Shown here piece by piece: positions 7,883 through 16,982 of a DNA stretch of 64,000 nucleotides (position 1 is the stretch's first letter; each line of letters starts with the position of its first letter). The notes beneath the pieces were generated by a model. That model saw only the letters and a list, made by a program, of their open reading frames with translations. It searched no databases and had not been told where the DNA came from. Made by a program: the position numbers and the translations under genes. Source of the stretch: Streptomyces sp. DH41. GTDB lineage: Bacteria > Actinomycetota > Actinomycetes > Streptomycetales > Streptomycetaceae. Location of the stretch: NCBI RefSeq assembly GCF_029813785.1, contig NZ_JARVKY010000009.1, positions 124,001-188,000 of the forward strand, in the 5' to 3' direction.

Positions 7883-8866
7883 ATGTTCGATGTGCCGTTC
7901 TGGCTCTGGATAGCCTTCGCCGCAACCGTGGTCGTGTCGCTCGTCATCGACCTGCTGGCCCACCGCGGCGCTCATGTCATCGGGTTCAAGGAGGCGGCGG
8001 CCTGGAGCGCGCTGTGGGTGGGGCTCGCCCTCGTCTTCGGCGCGGTCGTCTTCCTCGTCCTCGGCACGACGGCGGGCACGGAGTACACCACCGCGTGGCT
8101 GCTGGAGAAGAGCCTTTCGGTCGACAACCTCTTCGTCTTCGCCCTGATCTTCGCCTATTTCAAAGTGCCCCGCGAATACCAGCACCGGGTTCTCTTCTTC
8201 GGCGTCATCGGCGCCCTGGTGTTCCGCGGCCTCTTCCTCGCCGCCGGCATCGCCGTGGTCAGCAGGTTCACCGCCGTTCTGTTCGTCTTCGCGGCCATCC
8301 TCTTCTACAGCGTCTACAAGATTCTCAAGGGCGAGGAGGAGAGCTTCGACCCGGGCAAGAGCTTCGCGGTCCGGCTCCTGCGCAAGGTCATCCCGGTGCG
8401 GGACACCTACGCGGGCCAGAAGTTCTTCGTGAAGGAAGCGGGCAAGCACGTGGCGACGCCCTTGCTCGCCGTCGTCGCCGCGATCGAAGCGGCCGACCTG
8501 ATCTTCGCCGTGGACAGTGTGCCGGCGGTGCTCGCCGTCAGCGACGACACCTTCATCGTCTACACCAGCAACGCCTTCGCCATCCTGGGCCTGCGGGCCC
8601 TGTACTTCCTGCTGTCGGGGCTGCTGGACCGCTTCCACTACCTGAGCAAGGGCCTGGCGGTCATCCTCGGGTTCATCGGTGTCAAGCTCATCCTCCAGGC
8701 GACGCACAAGATGGTCAGCCCGTCCGTGCCGGAGATTCCGTCCCCGGTGAGCCTGGCGGTCATCGTCGTGATTCTCGCGGTATCGGTGATCCTGAGCCTG
8801 CGGCGCCCTGCCGACGAGACGAATGAGGGTAAAGTGGAAGCAAAAGCTTCCAAAAACTCTCACTGA
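7883..8866 (+). CDS. TerC/Alx-family integral membrane protein
   Basis: A 327-residue protein with about nine membrane segments and the conserved acidic TerC signatures: EKSLSVDNLFVF in one helix and EAADLIFAVDSVPAVLAV in another. TerC/Alx proteins are linked to tellurite resistance and, in E. coli Alx and relatives, to manganese export; the metal here is unproven. The ATG is preceded by GCGAGG. The 83-base leader is too short for a full yybP-ykoY manganese riboswitch, and none is seen. It follows the NfeD-SPFH operon on the same strand. Confidence 0.92.
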   Translation: MFDVPFWLWIAFAATVVVSLVIDLLAHRGAHVIGFKEAAAWSALWVGLALVFGAVVFLVLGTTAGTEYTTAWLLEKSLSVDNLFVFALIFAYFKVPREYQHRVLFFGVIGALVFRGLFLAAGIAVVSRFTAVLFVFAAILFYSVYKILKGEEESFDPGKSFAVRLLRKVIPVRDTYAGQKFFVKEAGKHVATPLLAVVAAIEAADLIFAVDSVPAVLAVSDDTFIVYTSNAFAILGLRALYFLLSGLLDRFHYLSKGLAVILGFIGVKLILQATHKMVSPSVPEIPSPVSLAVIVVILAVSVILSLRRPADETNEGKVEAKASKNSH

Positions 8867-8882
8867 CGTGGACGTGAGGATC

Positions 8883-9116
8883 ATGGACAGTCACACGCAG
8901 CGGACAGAAGCGACGCGGACCACAACGCGGGACGCCGAATCGCAGCAGACGCGGCAGACGGAATCGCAGCGTGGGAAAATCTGCCCGTCCTGCGGGCACC
9001 ATGTCCCCGCGGAGATCAAACGACACAAGACTCTCGGGATCTACGTCCCGGAGTGGCACCCGGGCACCTGCCGGAATCCGGACTGCTCCTCGTCCGAACC
9101 CGACCGGCACCGGTGA
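8883..9116 (+). CDS. Small zinc-ribbon protein of unknown function
   Basis: A 77-residue protein with a Thr/Gln/Arg-rich N-terminal half and a C-terminal zinc ribbon: CPSCGHH, then about 25 residues, then CRNPDC. Such ribbons bind nucleic acid or protein, but I do not recognise the family. The ATG follows GTGAGG. It begins 16 bases after the TerC stop, so it is probably cotranscribed with TerC. A longer frame would overlap TerC and is less likely. Confidence 0.6.
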   Translation: MDSHTQRTEATRTTTRDAESQQTRQTESQRGKICPSCGHHVPAEIKRHKTLGIYVPEWHPGTCRNPDCSSSEPDRHR

Positions 9117-9146
9117 CTTCCCGGTTCTCCACAGCCGCCCGAGCGC

Positions 9147-10040
9147 TCAGCCGACGGCCGGCCCGGTGACGGGCCGGCCCTCGCCGTCGTAGGGCCAGAC
9201 ATTGGTCCGGCACCCGTGCAGCCCCTTGATCTGCTGCATCATCACCGGGGCCGGCCGCCCGGATCCGGGGCACCCCTCGTGGCCGTGACCGAGGAAGTGC
9301 CCGACCTCGTGGTTGATGATCAGAGCCCGGTAGGACGTCACGTCGTCGGCGTAGTACTGCGTGGCCAGCAGCCACCGCTTGAGGTTGACCATGACGTCCT
9401 GTCCCACGTTGCAGTTGACCTCGCCGCCGGTGTCCAGACCGTACTGGCCGCATATGTCGTCCACCGTCGCCGCCGTGGCCAGCCGTACCCGGAAGTCGGA
9501 CGTGCCGCCGGAAACCCGCCGGAAGCCCACCTCCCCGTCGGCCGTCCAGCCCCGCTCGTCGGCCAGGATGTCCTCGACCTCGACCGCGACGTCCCGGGCC
9601 GATATCCCGATGCCGTCCTCGACCTGGACCACGTAGGTCAGCGTCCGTCCGCTCCCGCCGACCCGGTCGCCGCCGCCGCCCGCGGTGGCGAACGTCCCGG
9701 GTCCCGAAGACGGAATCGAGTCGGGGTCCGGGCTCTTCTCCGTCTCCTTCTCCTCCTCGGCCCCGGGCTCGTCCTTCTTCGCCTCCTGCGTTTCGACGGC
9801 CTCGCGTGACGCGGGCCGCTCGGAGGCCGAGGGCGCCCCCGCGGCATCGGAGGAGCCCCGGGAGGACTCCTGTGTCCGGTCCTCGAGGACAAGACCGCCG
9901 GCGAGCAGCAGCACGACGCCGGCTGCGAGTCCCACCCACAGCAACGGCGGCCTTCCGCCCCGTCTGCGGCGGGCGCGGCGCCCGCGGCGCCGACGGGCCG
10001 CGTCGGAGGACGGCGAGGGTGTCGAGCGGTGCGCGTTCAT
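9147..10040 (-). CDS. DUF3152 protein, membrane-anchored zincin-like
   Basis: About 297 residues: an Arg-rich cytosolic start, one membrane helix (about 33-50), an acidic/Ser/Pro-rich linker, then the DUF3152 domain (about 115-297). That domain contains a zinc-protease-like HEVGHFLGHGH motif. Actinobacterial DUF3152 proteins are taken to be secreted or anchored metallopeptidases; the substrate is unknown. A GTG at 10046 could add two residues. A 10-bp hairpin (9156-9179) lies in the last codons and may also end transcripts from the opposite strand. It is divergent from the response regulator. Confidence 0.82.
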   Translation of the reverse strand: MNAHRSTPSPSSDAARRRRGRRARRRRGGRPPLLWVGLAAGVVLLLAGGLVLEDRTQESSRGSSDAAGAPSASERPASREAVETQEAKKDEPGAEEEKETEKSPDPDSIPSSGPGTFATAGGGGDRVGGSGRTLTYVVQVEDGIGISARDVAVEVEDILADERGWTADGEVGFRRVSGGTSDFRVRLATAATVDDICGQYGLDTGGEVNCNVGQDVMVNLKRWLLATQYYADDVTSYRALIINHEVGHFLGHGHEGCPGSGRPAPVMMQQIKGLHGCRTNVWPYDGEGRPVTGPAVG

Positions 10041-10153
10041 GATCACGAAGCCTGCACCGGCCGTGTGATCGTCCGTGGACGGCTTGTGGACCGCTGTGTA
10101 ACAGCCGCCACCCGAGCGAGGGCGTTCGCACGTTCATACGCATACTGAGATCC

Positions 10154-10843
10154 ATGCCACGGGTCCTGATCATCGAAGACGACCGCGCCGTCCGGGAGGG
10201 CGTGCGCCTCGCCCTGCGCCGCCAGGGACACGAGGTCGCCGCGGCCGCTACCGGCGAGGACGGACTGGAGCAGCTGCGGACCTTCAGGCCCGACGCCGTG
10301 ATCCTCGACCTGATGCTGCCCGGCCTGTCGGGCCTGGAGGTGTGCCGTCGGATACGTGCCCACGACCAGCTGCCGATCATCATGGCCACCGCCCGCGGCG
10401 ACGACACCGACATCGTCGTCGGCCTGGAGGCCGGCGCGGACGACTACGTGGTCAAGCCGGTCCGCGCCCGCGTACTGGACGCCCGCATCCGCGCGGTGCT
10501 GCGCCGTGTGGGCGGCGCGTCGGAGGACCACGGCACGTCCCGTCCCGAACACCACGGTGACCTGGTCATCGACCGGGCCGGGCTCACCGTCACCCACCAG
10601 GGACGGCCCGTCGCCCTCGGCCCCTCCGAACTGCGGCTGCTGCTCACCCTGTCCGCCTCGGCCGGGCAGGTGTTCAGCCGCCAGCAGCTCCTGGAAGCCG
10701 TGTGGGAGCACAACTACCACGGGGACGCACGGCTCGTGGACGCCTGCGTCAAGCGCCTGCGGTCCAAGATCGGCGAGCCCGCGGGCAGCCCCCGGTACGT
10801 CCACACCGTGCGCGGCTTCGGCTACCGTTTCGGGCCCCGGTGA
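10154..10843 (+). CDS. OmpR/PhoB-family response regulator
   Basis: A 229-residue two-component regulator. The receiver (about 1-118) has the acidic pair EDD near residue 9, the phosphoacceptor Asp in DAVILDLMLPG and the Lys of VVKPVRA. The C-terminal winged helix (about 135-228) ends with YVHTVRGFGYRF. The start has CATACT 7-8 bases upstream and no Shine-Dalgarno, so the mRNA may be leaderless. Tandem GTTCGCAC/GTTCATAC repeats at 10124-10139 could be its own binding site. The stop overlaps the kinase start (GTGA). Confidence 0.95.
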   Translation: MPRVLIIEDDRAVREGVRLALRRQGHEVAAAATGEDGLEQLRTFRPDAVILDLMLPGLSGLEVCRRIRAHDQLPIIMATARGDDTDIVVGLEAGADDYVVKPVRARVLDARIRAVLRRVGGASEDHGTSRPEHHGDLVIDRAGLTVTHQGRPVALGPSELRLLLTLSASAGQVFSRQQLLEAVWEHNYHGDARLVDACVKRLRSKIGEPAGSPRYVHTVRGFGYRFGPR

Positions 10844-12351
10844 GAGTTCCACGGGTGCCGCGCGCGCTGAGCGGCCTGCGCGTGCGGCTGGTGGTGGCCT
10901 TCACCCTGGTCGCCGTCGTGGCCACGGTGACCACCGGCGCGCTGACCTTCCGCGAGGCGCGTACCGGGGTCCTGCAGCAGAGCCAGGACACGGTGATCGA
11001 GGACTTCCGGCACCGGGTCAACACGCTGGTTCCCAACTACCGGTTCCCACCCGACGAGTCCGACCTGCGGTCGTTCGCCATCGACGTGTCGCGCGGCGGG
11101 CGGTCCCCGAGCTGGCGCGTGCTGGTCGCCTACCGGGAGACGAGTGCCACGTCGGTCCCCGGCGACCTGTTCCGGGAACTGTCCCCGGCGATGCGCGAGT
11201 CCGTCCGATCCCGCCGCGCCACGGTGTTCCAGCGGGTGACCCGGGACGGCCGCTCCGCACTCGTCGTCGGCATGCCCGTCACCTACGCGGGCCCGTACGG
11301 CACCGAACGGCGCGCCTCCGGACTCGAGGTCTACCTCACCGTCCCCCAGCAGGAGGAACAGGGCTACGTCGACGCGCTGGTCAGCGCGATCGAACGCGCC
11401 ACCGTGCCCGCCCTGGCCCTGGCCGTACTGATCGCCCTCCTGGCCGCGCGCGGGGTGCTGCGGCCCGTGCGGGCGCTGCGGCGGGCGACCCGCAGTATCG
11501 CCGAAGGCCGCCTGGACACCCGGCTCGCGGTGCAGGGCTCCGACGAACTCGCCGATCTGTCCCGCACCTTCAACGAGACGGCCGCGGCGCTGGAGGGGTC
11601 GGTCTCGGAACTGCGCCGCATGGAGGCCGGCGCCCGTCGCTTCGCCGCGGACGTCTCGCACGAACTGCGCACCCCGCTCGCGGCGATGTCGGCGGTGACG
11701 GACGTGCTGGACGAGGACGCGGCCGGCCTGGACGACGACACCGCGATGGCGGTACGCCTCATCAGCGAGGAGACCACGAAGCTGGCCGGCCTGGTGGACG
11801 ACCTGATGGAGATCTCCCGGTTCGACGCGGGCGCGGCCGCCCTGCACCTGGACGAGATCGACCTCTCCGAGTCCGTACGGCGCACGCTCGCCTCCCGCGG
11901 CTGGCTGCACACCGTGGAGACCAGCCTGCCGGAACCGGGCACGCTGCGGGGCCGGGTGGACCCGCGCCGCCTCGACGTCGTCGTCGCGAACCTCGTCGCC
12001 AACGCCTTTCGCCACGGCGCTCCACCCGTCCGACTCCGACTCCGCGCAGAGGACGGCCCCCACGCGGGGAGGCGGGCGGTCCTCGAGATCAGGGACGGCG
12101 GCGAGGGCATCCCCGACAGTGTCCTGCCGCACGTCTTCGACCGCTTCTACAAATCGGACAGCGCCCGGACCCGGAGCGAGGGCAGCGGCCTCGGCCTGGC
12201 CATCACCACGGAGAACGTACGCCTGCACGGCGGTACCGTCCGGGCGGCCAACCACCCGGACGGCGGCGCCGTCTTCACGGTCGTCCTCCCACTGCGACCG
12301 GACGACGCGCAGGACCGGGTGACGCACGAGGCGAAGGAGGAACAACCATGA
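10840..12351 (+). CDS. Two-component sensor histidine kinase
   Basis: A 503-residue membrane kinase. Its first helix (about 12-35) and second helix (about 185-207) flank an extracellular sensor domain. HAMP follows, then HisKA with the phosphorylated His in ADVSHELRTPL, and HATPase with N-box NLVANAFRHG and G-boxes RDGGEGIPD and GSGLGLAI. The GTG at 10840 overlaps the regulator stop by 4 bases and gives a short positive N-terminus before the first helix; a longer frame runs through the regulator gene and is not real. It is translationally coupled on both sides. The signal is unknown; the lipoprotein downstream may be its sensor partner. Confidence 0.95.
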   Translation: MRVPRVPRALSGLRVRLVVAFTLVAVVATVTTGALTFREARTGVLQQSQDTVIEDFRHRVNTLVPNYRFPPDESDLRSFAIDVSRGGRSPSWRVLVAYRETSATSVPGDLFRELSPAMRESVRSRRATVFQRVTRDGRSALVVGMPVTYAGPYGTERRASGLEVYLTVPQQEEQGYVDALVSAIERATVPALALAVLIALLAARGVLRPVRALRRATRSIAEGRLDTRLAVQGSDELADLSRTFNETAAALEGSVSELRRMEAGARRFAADVSHELRTPLAAMSAVTDVLDEDAAGLDDDTAMAVRLISEETTKLAGLVDDLMEISRFDAGAAALHLDEIDLSESVRRTLASRGWLHTVETSLPEPGTLRGRVDPRRLDVVVANLVANAFRHGAPPVRLRLRAEDGPHAGRRAVLEIRDGGEGIPDSVLPHVFDRFYKSDSARTRSEGSGLGLAITTENVRLHGGTVRAANHPDGGAVFTVVLPLRPDDAQDRVTHEAKEEQP

Positions 12352-13016
12352 ACCCGCCGACGCCGACGCCGACGACCACGACGGGCCCGGACACGAGACC
12401 GTCCGCCGGCGGCTCCCGACTCGCGCTCCCCCTCCTGCTCACGGCGGTGCTGCTCCCGCTCTCCGCCTGCGGCATCCCCCCGACCGGTGTCGTCGAGGCG
12501 GGCGAACCCGCGACCGGTGTCCTGGAACCGGGCAGGGCCCCCACCCCGTCGAAGGCCGAGAGCGAGGCCGTACCCGTCCCCACGGTCCCGGTCTACTTCG
12601 TCGAGGACGGCGCTTTGGTGGCGGTGCCCCGCCCGGCGCCCGGCGGGACCGATCTGGGCAGCACCGTACTCACGCTGTTCGAGGGACCGGACGGCCCGGA
12701 ACAGCGGGCGGGGCTGACGACCGAGCTGCCGCGGGCCTCCGTGGCCCCCACCATCCGGACCGACGGAGCGGCGGTCGTCGTCCAACTGCCGCGGAGCGCG
12801 GGAAGCCTCAGTGACACGGCAGTCGACCAGCTGGCCTGCACGGTCGCCGTCGCCCGGCTGCGCCAGGACCCGGCGCTGGGCAGCGCGCAGGTGACCGTGG
12901 AGCAGCCCGGCGGCCGACTGGCGGGCCGCTCCAGCGACGACTGCCCGCCGGGCGGGCCCCGGGAGGCCGACGGGACGGGCGGTGACGACGGCACCGGCGG
13001 GACCGGCGGCGGCTGA
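12348..13016 (+). CDS. Lipoprotein with GerMN-like domain, partner of the two-component system
   Basis: A 222-residue lipoprotein whose ATGA overlaps the kinase stop, so it is coupled. The signal peptide ends in the lipobox LSAC (Cys near residue 41). The segment PVYFVEDGALVAVPRP onward, with LTLFEGPDGPEQRAGLTTELP, resembles the GerMN domain found in LpqB-type lipoproteins. The tail is rich in Gly and Asp. By analogy with MtrAB-LpqB it may modulate the kinase at the outer membrane face; this is inference from position. Confidence 0.85.
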   Translation: MNPPTPTPTTTTGPDTRPSAGGSRLALPLLLTAVLLPLSACGIPPTGVVEAGEPATGVLEPGRAPTPSKAESEAVPVPTVPVYFVEDGALVAVPRPAPGGTDLGSTVLTLFEGPDGPEQRAGLTTELPRASVAPTIRTDGAAVVVQLPRSAGSLSDTAVDQLACTVAVARLRQDPALGSAQVTVEQPGGRLAGRSSDDCPPGGPREADGTGGDDGTGGTGGG

Positions 13017-13253
13017 CGCCGCCCGGGCGACCCGAGGGAGTTCGTCCTCCCCGCGCTGGAATCCAGGTCCCGGACGACGATCGCGAGGCCGTGGTGGACG
13101 GAGGGGGTACCCGCCAGGTGGCCCACCCCGACCGTCTCGGCACCATCCCCGCGCACAACCGGCGCGCACCGCCTGAGCTGGGGCAACCCGCGCGCGAGGC
13201 TTCCGTACGGGGGAGGGGCCGGATGCCCGGCCCCGGCCCCGGCGTGGCCGCAC

Positions 13254-13278
13254 GCCTGGCCCCGTGACGCCTGGGTAC
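13254..13278 (+). promoter_or_regulatory. SigB-type promoter of ctaD (GCCT-N15-GGGTAC)
   Basis: GCCT (13254-13257) and GGGTAC (13273-13278) are 15 bases apart, matching the Streptomyces SigB-family consensus GNNT-N14-16-GGGTAC/T. The -10 box ends 10 bases before the ATG, so the transcript would have a very short leader or none. One of seven such sites in the window with the same spacing. Confidence 0.6.
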
Positions 13279-13288
13279 CCTCCGCCGC

Positions 13289-14977
13289 ATGGCGGTGGAC
13301 AGGAGGACCGAGCCGCCGCGCCGGACACCGGCGCGGCCGCGGACGAACCGCACGCTCGGGCGGGCGCTGACCCGGTGGGCGACGACGACCGATCACAAGG
13401 TGATCGGCAACCTCTACATGACGACGTCCTTCGGGTTCTTCCTCTTCGGCGGCGTCCTGGCCCTGCTGATGCGCGGCGAACTGGCCCGCCCGGGGCTCCA
13501 ACTGGTCACCAGTCACCAGTACAACCAACTCTTCACCATCCACGGCACGATCATGATGCTGCTGTTCGCGACCCCCCTGTTCGCCGGGTTCGCCAACGCG
13601 ATCATGCCGCTGCAGATCGGCGCCCCGGACGTGGCGTTCCCCCGGCTCAACGCGCTCTCCTACTGGCTCTACCTGTTCGGCGGCCTGATGGTGGTGGCCG
13701 GGTTCCTGACGCCCCAGGGAGCGGCGGCCTTCGGCTGGTTCGCCTACGCGCCGCTGAACAGCGCGGTGTTCAGCCCCGGCACGGGCGGTGACCTGTGGAC
13801 CATGGGCCTGGTGGTGACCGGTGTGTCCACCACACTCGGCGCGGTCAACTTCATCACCACCATCCTGTGTCTGCGCGCCCCCGGCATGACCATGTTCCGG
13901 ATGCCGATCTTCACCTGGAACGTGCTGTTCACGTCGATCCTGGTGCTGCCGGCGTTCCCCGTGCTCACCGCCGCGCTGCTCGCGCTGGAGGCCGACCGGA
14001 AGTTCGGCGCGCACATCTTCGACGCGACGAACGGCGGGGCGCTGCTGTGGCAGCACCTGTTCTGGTTCTTCGGCCATCCCGAGGTGTACATCGTCGCGCT
14101 GCCGTTCTTCGGCATCGTCTCCGAGATCATCCCGGTGTTCAGCCGCAAGCCGATCTTCGGCTACGTCAGCCTGGTCGGCGCCACCATCGCGATCACCATG
14201 CTGTCGGCCGTGGTGTGGGCCCACCACATGTTCGCCACCGGGGCCGTGCTGCTGCCGTTCTTCTCGATGACCTCGTTCCTCATCGCGGTGCCGACGGGGG
14301 TGAAGTTCTTCAACTGGATCGGCACGATGACGCACGGCTCGCTGTCCTTCGAGACACCCATGCTCTGGTCGACGGGCTTCCTGGTGACGTTCCTGCTGGG
14401 CGGCATGAGCGGCGTGCTCATCGCCTCCCCGCCCCTGGACTTCCACCTGACGGACTCGTACTTCATCGTCGCCCATCTGCACTACGTGCTGTTCGGCACG
14501 GTCGTCTTCGCGATGTTCGCCGGCTTCTACTTCTGGTGGCCGAAGTTCACCGGCAGACTGCTCGACGAACGCCTCGGGAAGATCCACTTCTGGACGCTCT
14601 TCGTCGGCTTCCAGACCACGTTCCTCGTCCAGCACTGGCTCGGCCAGCAGGGAATGCCGCGCCGCTACGCCGACTACCTGGCCGCGGACGGCTTCACCAC
14701 GCTGAACACCATCAGCTCCATCGGCGCCTTCCTGCTCGGCCTCTCCACGCTGCCGTTCCTCTACAACGTGTGGCGCACCCGCCAGTACGGCACGAAGGCC
14801 GAGCACGACGACCCCTGGGGCTACGGGCGTTCACTCGAATGGGCCACCGGCTGCCCGCCCCCGCGGCACAACTTCACGTCGCTGCCCCGGGTCCGCTCCG
14901 AATCCCCGGCGTTCGACCTGCACCACCCGGACATCGGCCGGCACGACCAGAGGCACGAGCAGAGGAAACAGCGGTGA
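13289..14977 (+). CDS. ctaD: Cytochrome c oxidase subunit I (second, stand-alone copy)
   Basis: A 562-residue haem-copper oxidase subunit I with twelve membrane helices. Visible signatures are TTDHKVIGNLY at the N-terminus, the FFGHPEVYI segment with the His-Glu-Tyr of the CuB/cross-linked Tyr site, the VWAHHMF His pair, and HLHYVLFG with haem ligands. It is the catalytic subunit of aa3 oxidase, reducing oxygen and pumping protons. Only ctaF follows, and subunits II and III are absent here, so it likely swaps into the main aa3 complex. A SigB-type promoter sits directly before the ATG, which suggests stress-induced expression. Confidence 0.95.
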   Translation: MAVDRRTEPPRRTPARPRTNRTLGRALTRWATTTDHKVIGNLYMTTSFGFFLFGGVLALLMRGELARPGLQLVTSHQYNQLFTIHGTIMMLLFATPLFAGFANAIMPLQIGAPDVAFPRLNALSYWLYLFGGLMVVAGFLTPQGAAAFGWFAYAPLNSAVFSPGTGGDLWTMGLVVTGVSTTLGAVNFITTILCLRAPGMTMFRMPIFTWNVLFTSILVLPAFPVLTAALLALEADRKFGAHIFDATNGGALLWQHLFWFFGHPEVYIVALPFFGIVSEIIPVFSRKPIFGYVSLVGATIAITMLSAVVWAHHMFATGAVLLPFFSMTSFLIAVPTGVKFFNWIGTMTHGSLSFETPMLWSTGFLVTFLLGGMSGVLIASPPLDFHLTDSYFIVAHLHYVLFGTVVFAMFAGFYFWWPKFTGRLLDERLGKIHFWTLFVGFQTTFLVQHWLGQQGMPRRYADYLAADGFTTLNTISSIGAFLLGLSTLPFLYNVWRTRQYGTKAEHDDPWGYGRSLEWATGCPPPRHNFTSLPRVRSESPAFDLHHPDIGRHDQRHEQRKQR

Positions 14978-15432
14978 GGACCGAGGCCCGTCTGTTCACC
15001 GGCGTGGCGGCGTTCTTCGCCGTCACCGCCGCCGCCTACGGCTGGTTCTCCCAGGAGCCGGCCGGTACCGCCGCGCTGGTCCTCGCCTTCCTGATGGGCT
15101 CGCTCATCGCGTTCTTCCTGCGTGTGCAGTACCGCAGGCGCGGCCTGCGGGCGCAGGACCGTGGTGACGCCGAGGTCCTGGACACCGCGGGCCCCCTGGA
15201 CTTCTTCCCGCCGCACAGCCCCTGGCCCGTCACGGCCGCCCTGGGGGCCGTCGTCCTCGCGCTCGGCATCGTCTACGGCCTGTGGCTCGCGCTGATCGGC
15301 TTCGGCGTGCTCGCTTTCGCCGTGTCCGGCCTCGTCTTCCAGTACGCCGACCGGGACCCTCAGCGTTTCAACTCGCCCACGGACGACCCCCGTTCCGACT
15401 CCGGCTTCTCCACGTCGACCCGGTCGCCGTAG
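14974..15432 (+). CDS. ctaF: Actinobacterial cytochrome c oxidase subunit IV
   Basis: A 152-residue protein with four membrane segments in the CtaF pattern: RTEARLFTGVAAFFAVTA at the start, the soluble loop LDTAGPLDFFPPHSPWP, then two more helices. CtaF is a small subunit specific to actinobacterial aa3 oxidases. The GTG at 14974 overlaps the ctaD stop (GTGA), showing coupling. The last 73 bp overlap the end of the convergent qcrB gene, so the tail sequence is coded on both strands. Confidence 0.92.
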   Translation: MRTEARLFTGVAAFFAVTAAAYGWFSQEPAGTAALVLAFLMGSLIAFFLRVQYRRRGLRAQDRGDAEVLDTAGPLDFFPPHSPWPVTAALGAVVLALGIVYGLWLALIGFGVLAFAVSGLVFQYADRDPQRFNSPTDDPRSDSGFSTSTRSP

Positions 15433-16973
15433 TACCACTCGCTGAGCGTCGCCCGCAGCCGTCCCACGTGCGGTGCGTCCCCGTCGGCAGCCGTCTGCGC
15501 GAGCGGCTCCGGCTCCTCGCTCGACCGCAGCACGTACCGCTCCTCGGCGTCGAGGGGTTCGTGGCTCTCGACGTAGCCGCCCGCGAGCGTCTGCCGCAGC
15601 TCGCCCGTCTCCTCGCCCTCGGCCAGCCGCTCCCGCTCCCGCTCCCGCAACGCCATGCAGACCCGCCTGGTGGTCATGAAGGAGACCGGCGGCAGCAGCA
15701 CCAGGGAGGTCCGGAACACCCAGGTCAGCAGATTCAGCGGGATGTCGAAGACGTAGGCGAGGATGTCGTTGCCGCCGGCCAGGAGGAGAACCGCGTAGAA
15801 ACAGATCGCGGCGACCCCCAGCCCGGTCCGCACGGGCTTGTCCCGGGGCCGGTCGCACAGATGGTGCTCCTCGTGATCGCCCGTCACCCAGCGCTCGAAG
15901 AACGGATACGCGTACAGCACCGCGAACAGGGCGCCCGGCAGCACGACCGCGGGCACCAGCACGTTCCACATGACGGTGTGGCCCGCCACCGCCGTCTCGA
16001 ACGGCGGCATCAGCCGCAGCGAACCCTCCAGGAAGCCGACGTACCAGTCCGGCTGCGAGCCGAAGGAGACGATGTCCGGCCGGTAGGGGCCGTACGCCCA
16101 GATGGGGTTGATCTGCGACACCGCCGCGAGCAGCGTCAGCACGCCGAAGACCATGAAGAACAGGCCCGCCGAGTCCGTCACGAACTGCGGGAACATCGGT
16201 TTGCCCACCGCGTTGCGGTTGGTGCGGCCGCGCCCCGCCCACTGGGTGTGCTTCAGGTAGAAGACGAGAATCAGGTGGAGCGTGAGCAGCGCCAGCAGCA
16301 ACCCGGGGACCAGCAGGATGTGCAGCGAGTACAGCCGCGGGATCACGTCCTCGCCGGGATACTCGCCGCCGAACACGAACATGCTGATATACGTGCCCAC
16401 CACCGGGATGGACAGCATGATGCCCTGCGCGATGCGCAGCCCCGTCCCGGACAGCAGGTCGTCGGGGAGCGAGTAGCCGGCGAAGCCCTCGACGAGCGCC
16501 AGCAGGAAGAGCGTCACGCCGATCAGCCAGTTCACCTCACGCGGCCGGCGGAACGCCCCGGTGAAGAAGACCCGCAGCAGATGCACTCCGACGGCCGACA
16601 GGAACACCAGGGCTGCCCAGTGGTGCGACTGCCGGATCAGCAGCCCGCCACGGACGTCGAAACTGATGTCCACCGTCGAGCGGTAGGCCTCCGACATGCT
16701 CAGCCCGAGCAGGGGCTCGTACGACCCGTCGTAGACGACCTCCGTCATCGACGGCTTGAAGAAGAGGGTCAGCCAGACGCCGGTCAGCAGCAGTACGACG
16801 AAGCTGTAGAGGGCGATCTCGCCCAGCAGGAACGACCAGTGCTGGGGGAAGGCCTTGCGGAGCAGCCTCCCGCCTTCCAAGACGGGTAGCCGACCGTCGG
16901 CTACGTCGACGGTGCGTTCGGCCGCGTAGCGGGCCCGCGCGCCCGCGCGGGCCCTTCTCCTCTTCAACAGCAC
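15360..16973 (-). CDS. qcrB: Cytochrome b subunit of the bcc complex (orphan second qcrB)
   Basis: A 537-residue actinobacterial cytochrome b. The haem histidines lie in QSHHWAALVFLSAVGVHLL and YSLHILL/TLHLILVF, and the quinol-site segment QPDWYVGFLEG is present. A long charged C-terminal extension follows, typical of actinobacteria. It moves electrons from menaquinol within the bcc-aa3 supercomplex. No qcrA or qcrC is nearby, so it must use partners from the main operon or be a variant subunit. The start is GTG, and a SigB-type promoter (GTTT-N15-GGGAAC) ends 9 bases before it. It converges on ctaD-ctaF with a 73-bp overlap. Confidence 0.93.
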   Translation of the reverse strand: MLLKRRRARAGARARYAAERTVDVADGRLPVLEGGRLLRKAFPQHWSFLLGEIALYSFVVLLLTGVWLTLFFKPSMTEVVYDGSYEPLLGLSMSEAYRSTVDISFDVRGGLLIRQSHHWAALVFLSAVGVHLLRVFFTGAFRRPREVNWLIGVTLFLLALVEGFAGYSLPDDLLSGTGLRIAQGIMLSIPVVGTYISMFVFGGEYPGEDVIPRLYSLHILLVPGLLLALLTLHLILVFYLKHTQWAGRGRTNRNAVGKPMFPQFVTDSAGLFFMVFGVLTLLAAVSQINPIWAYGPYRPDIVSFGSQPDWYVGFLEGSLRLMPPFETAVAGHTVMWNVLVPAVVLPGALFAVLYAYPFFERWVTGDHEEHHLCDRPRDKPVRTGLGVAAICFYAVLLLAGGNDILAYVFDIPLNLLTWVFRTSLVLLPPVSFMTTRRVCMALRERERERLAEGEETGELRQTLAGGYVESHEPLDAEERYVLRSSEEPEPLAQTAADGDAPHVGRLRATLSEWYYGDRVDVEKPESERGSSVGELKR

Positions 16974-16982
16974 GGCGCATGG

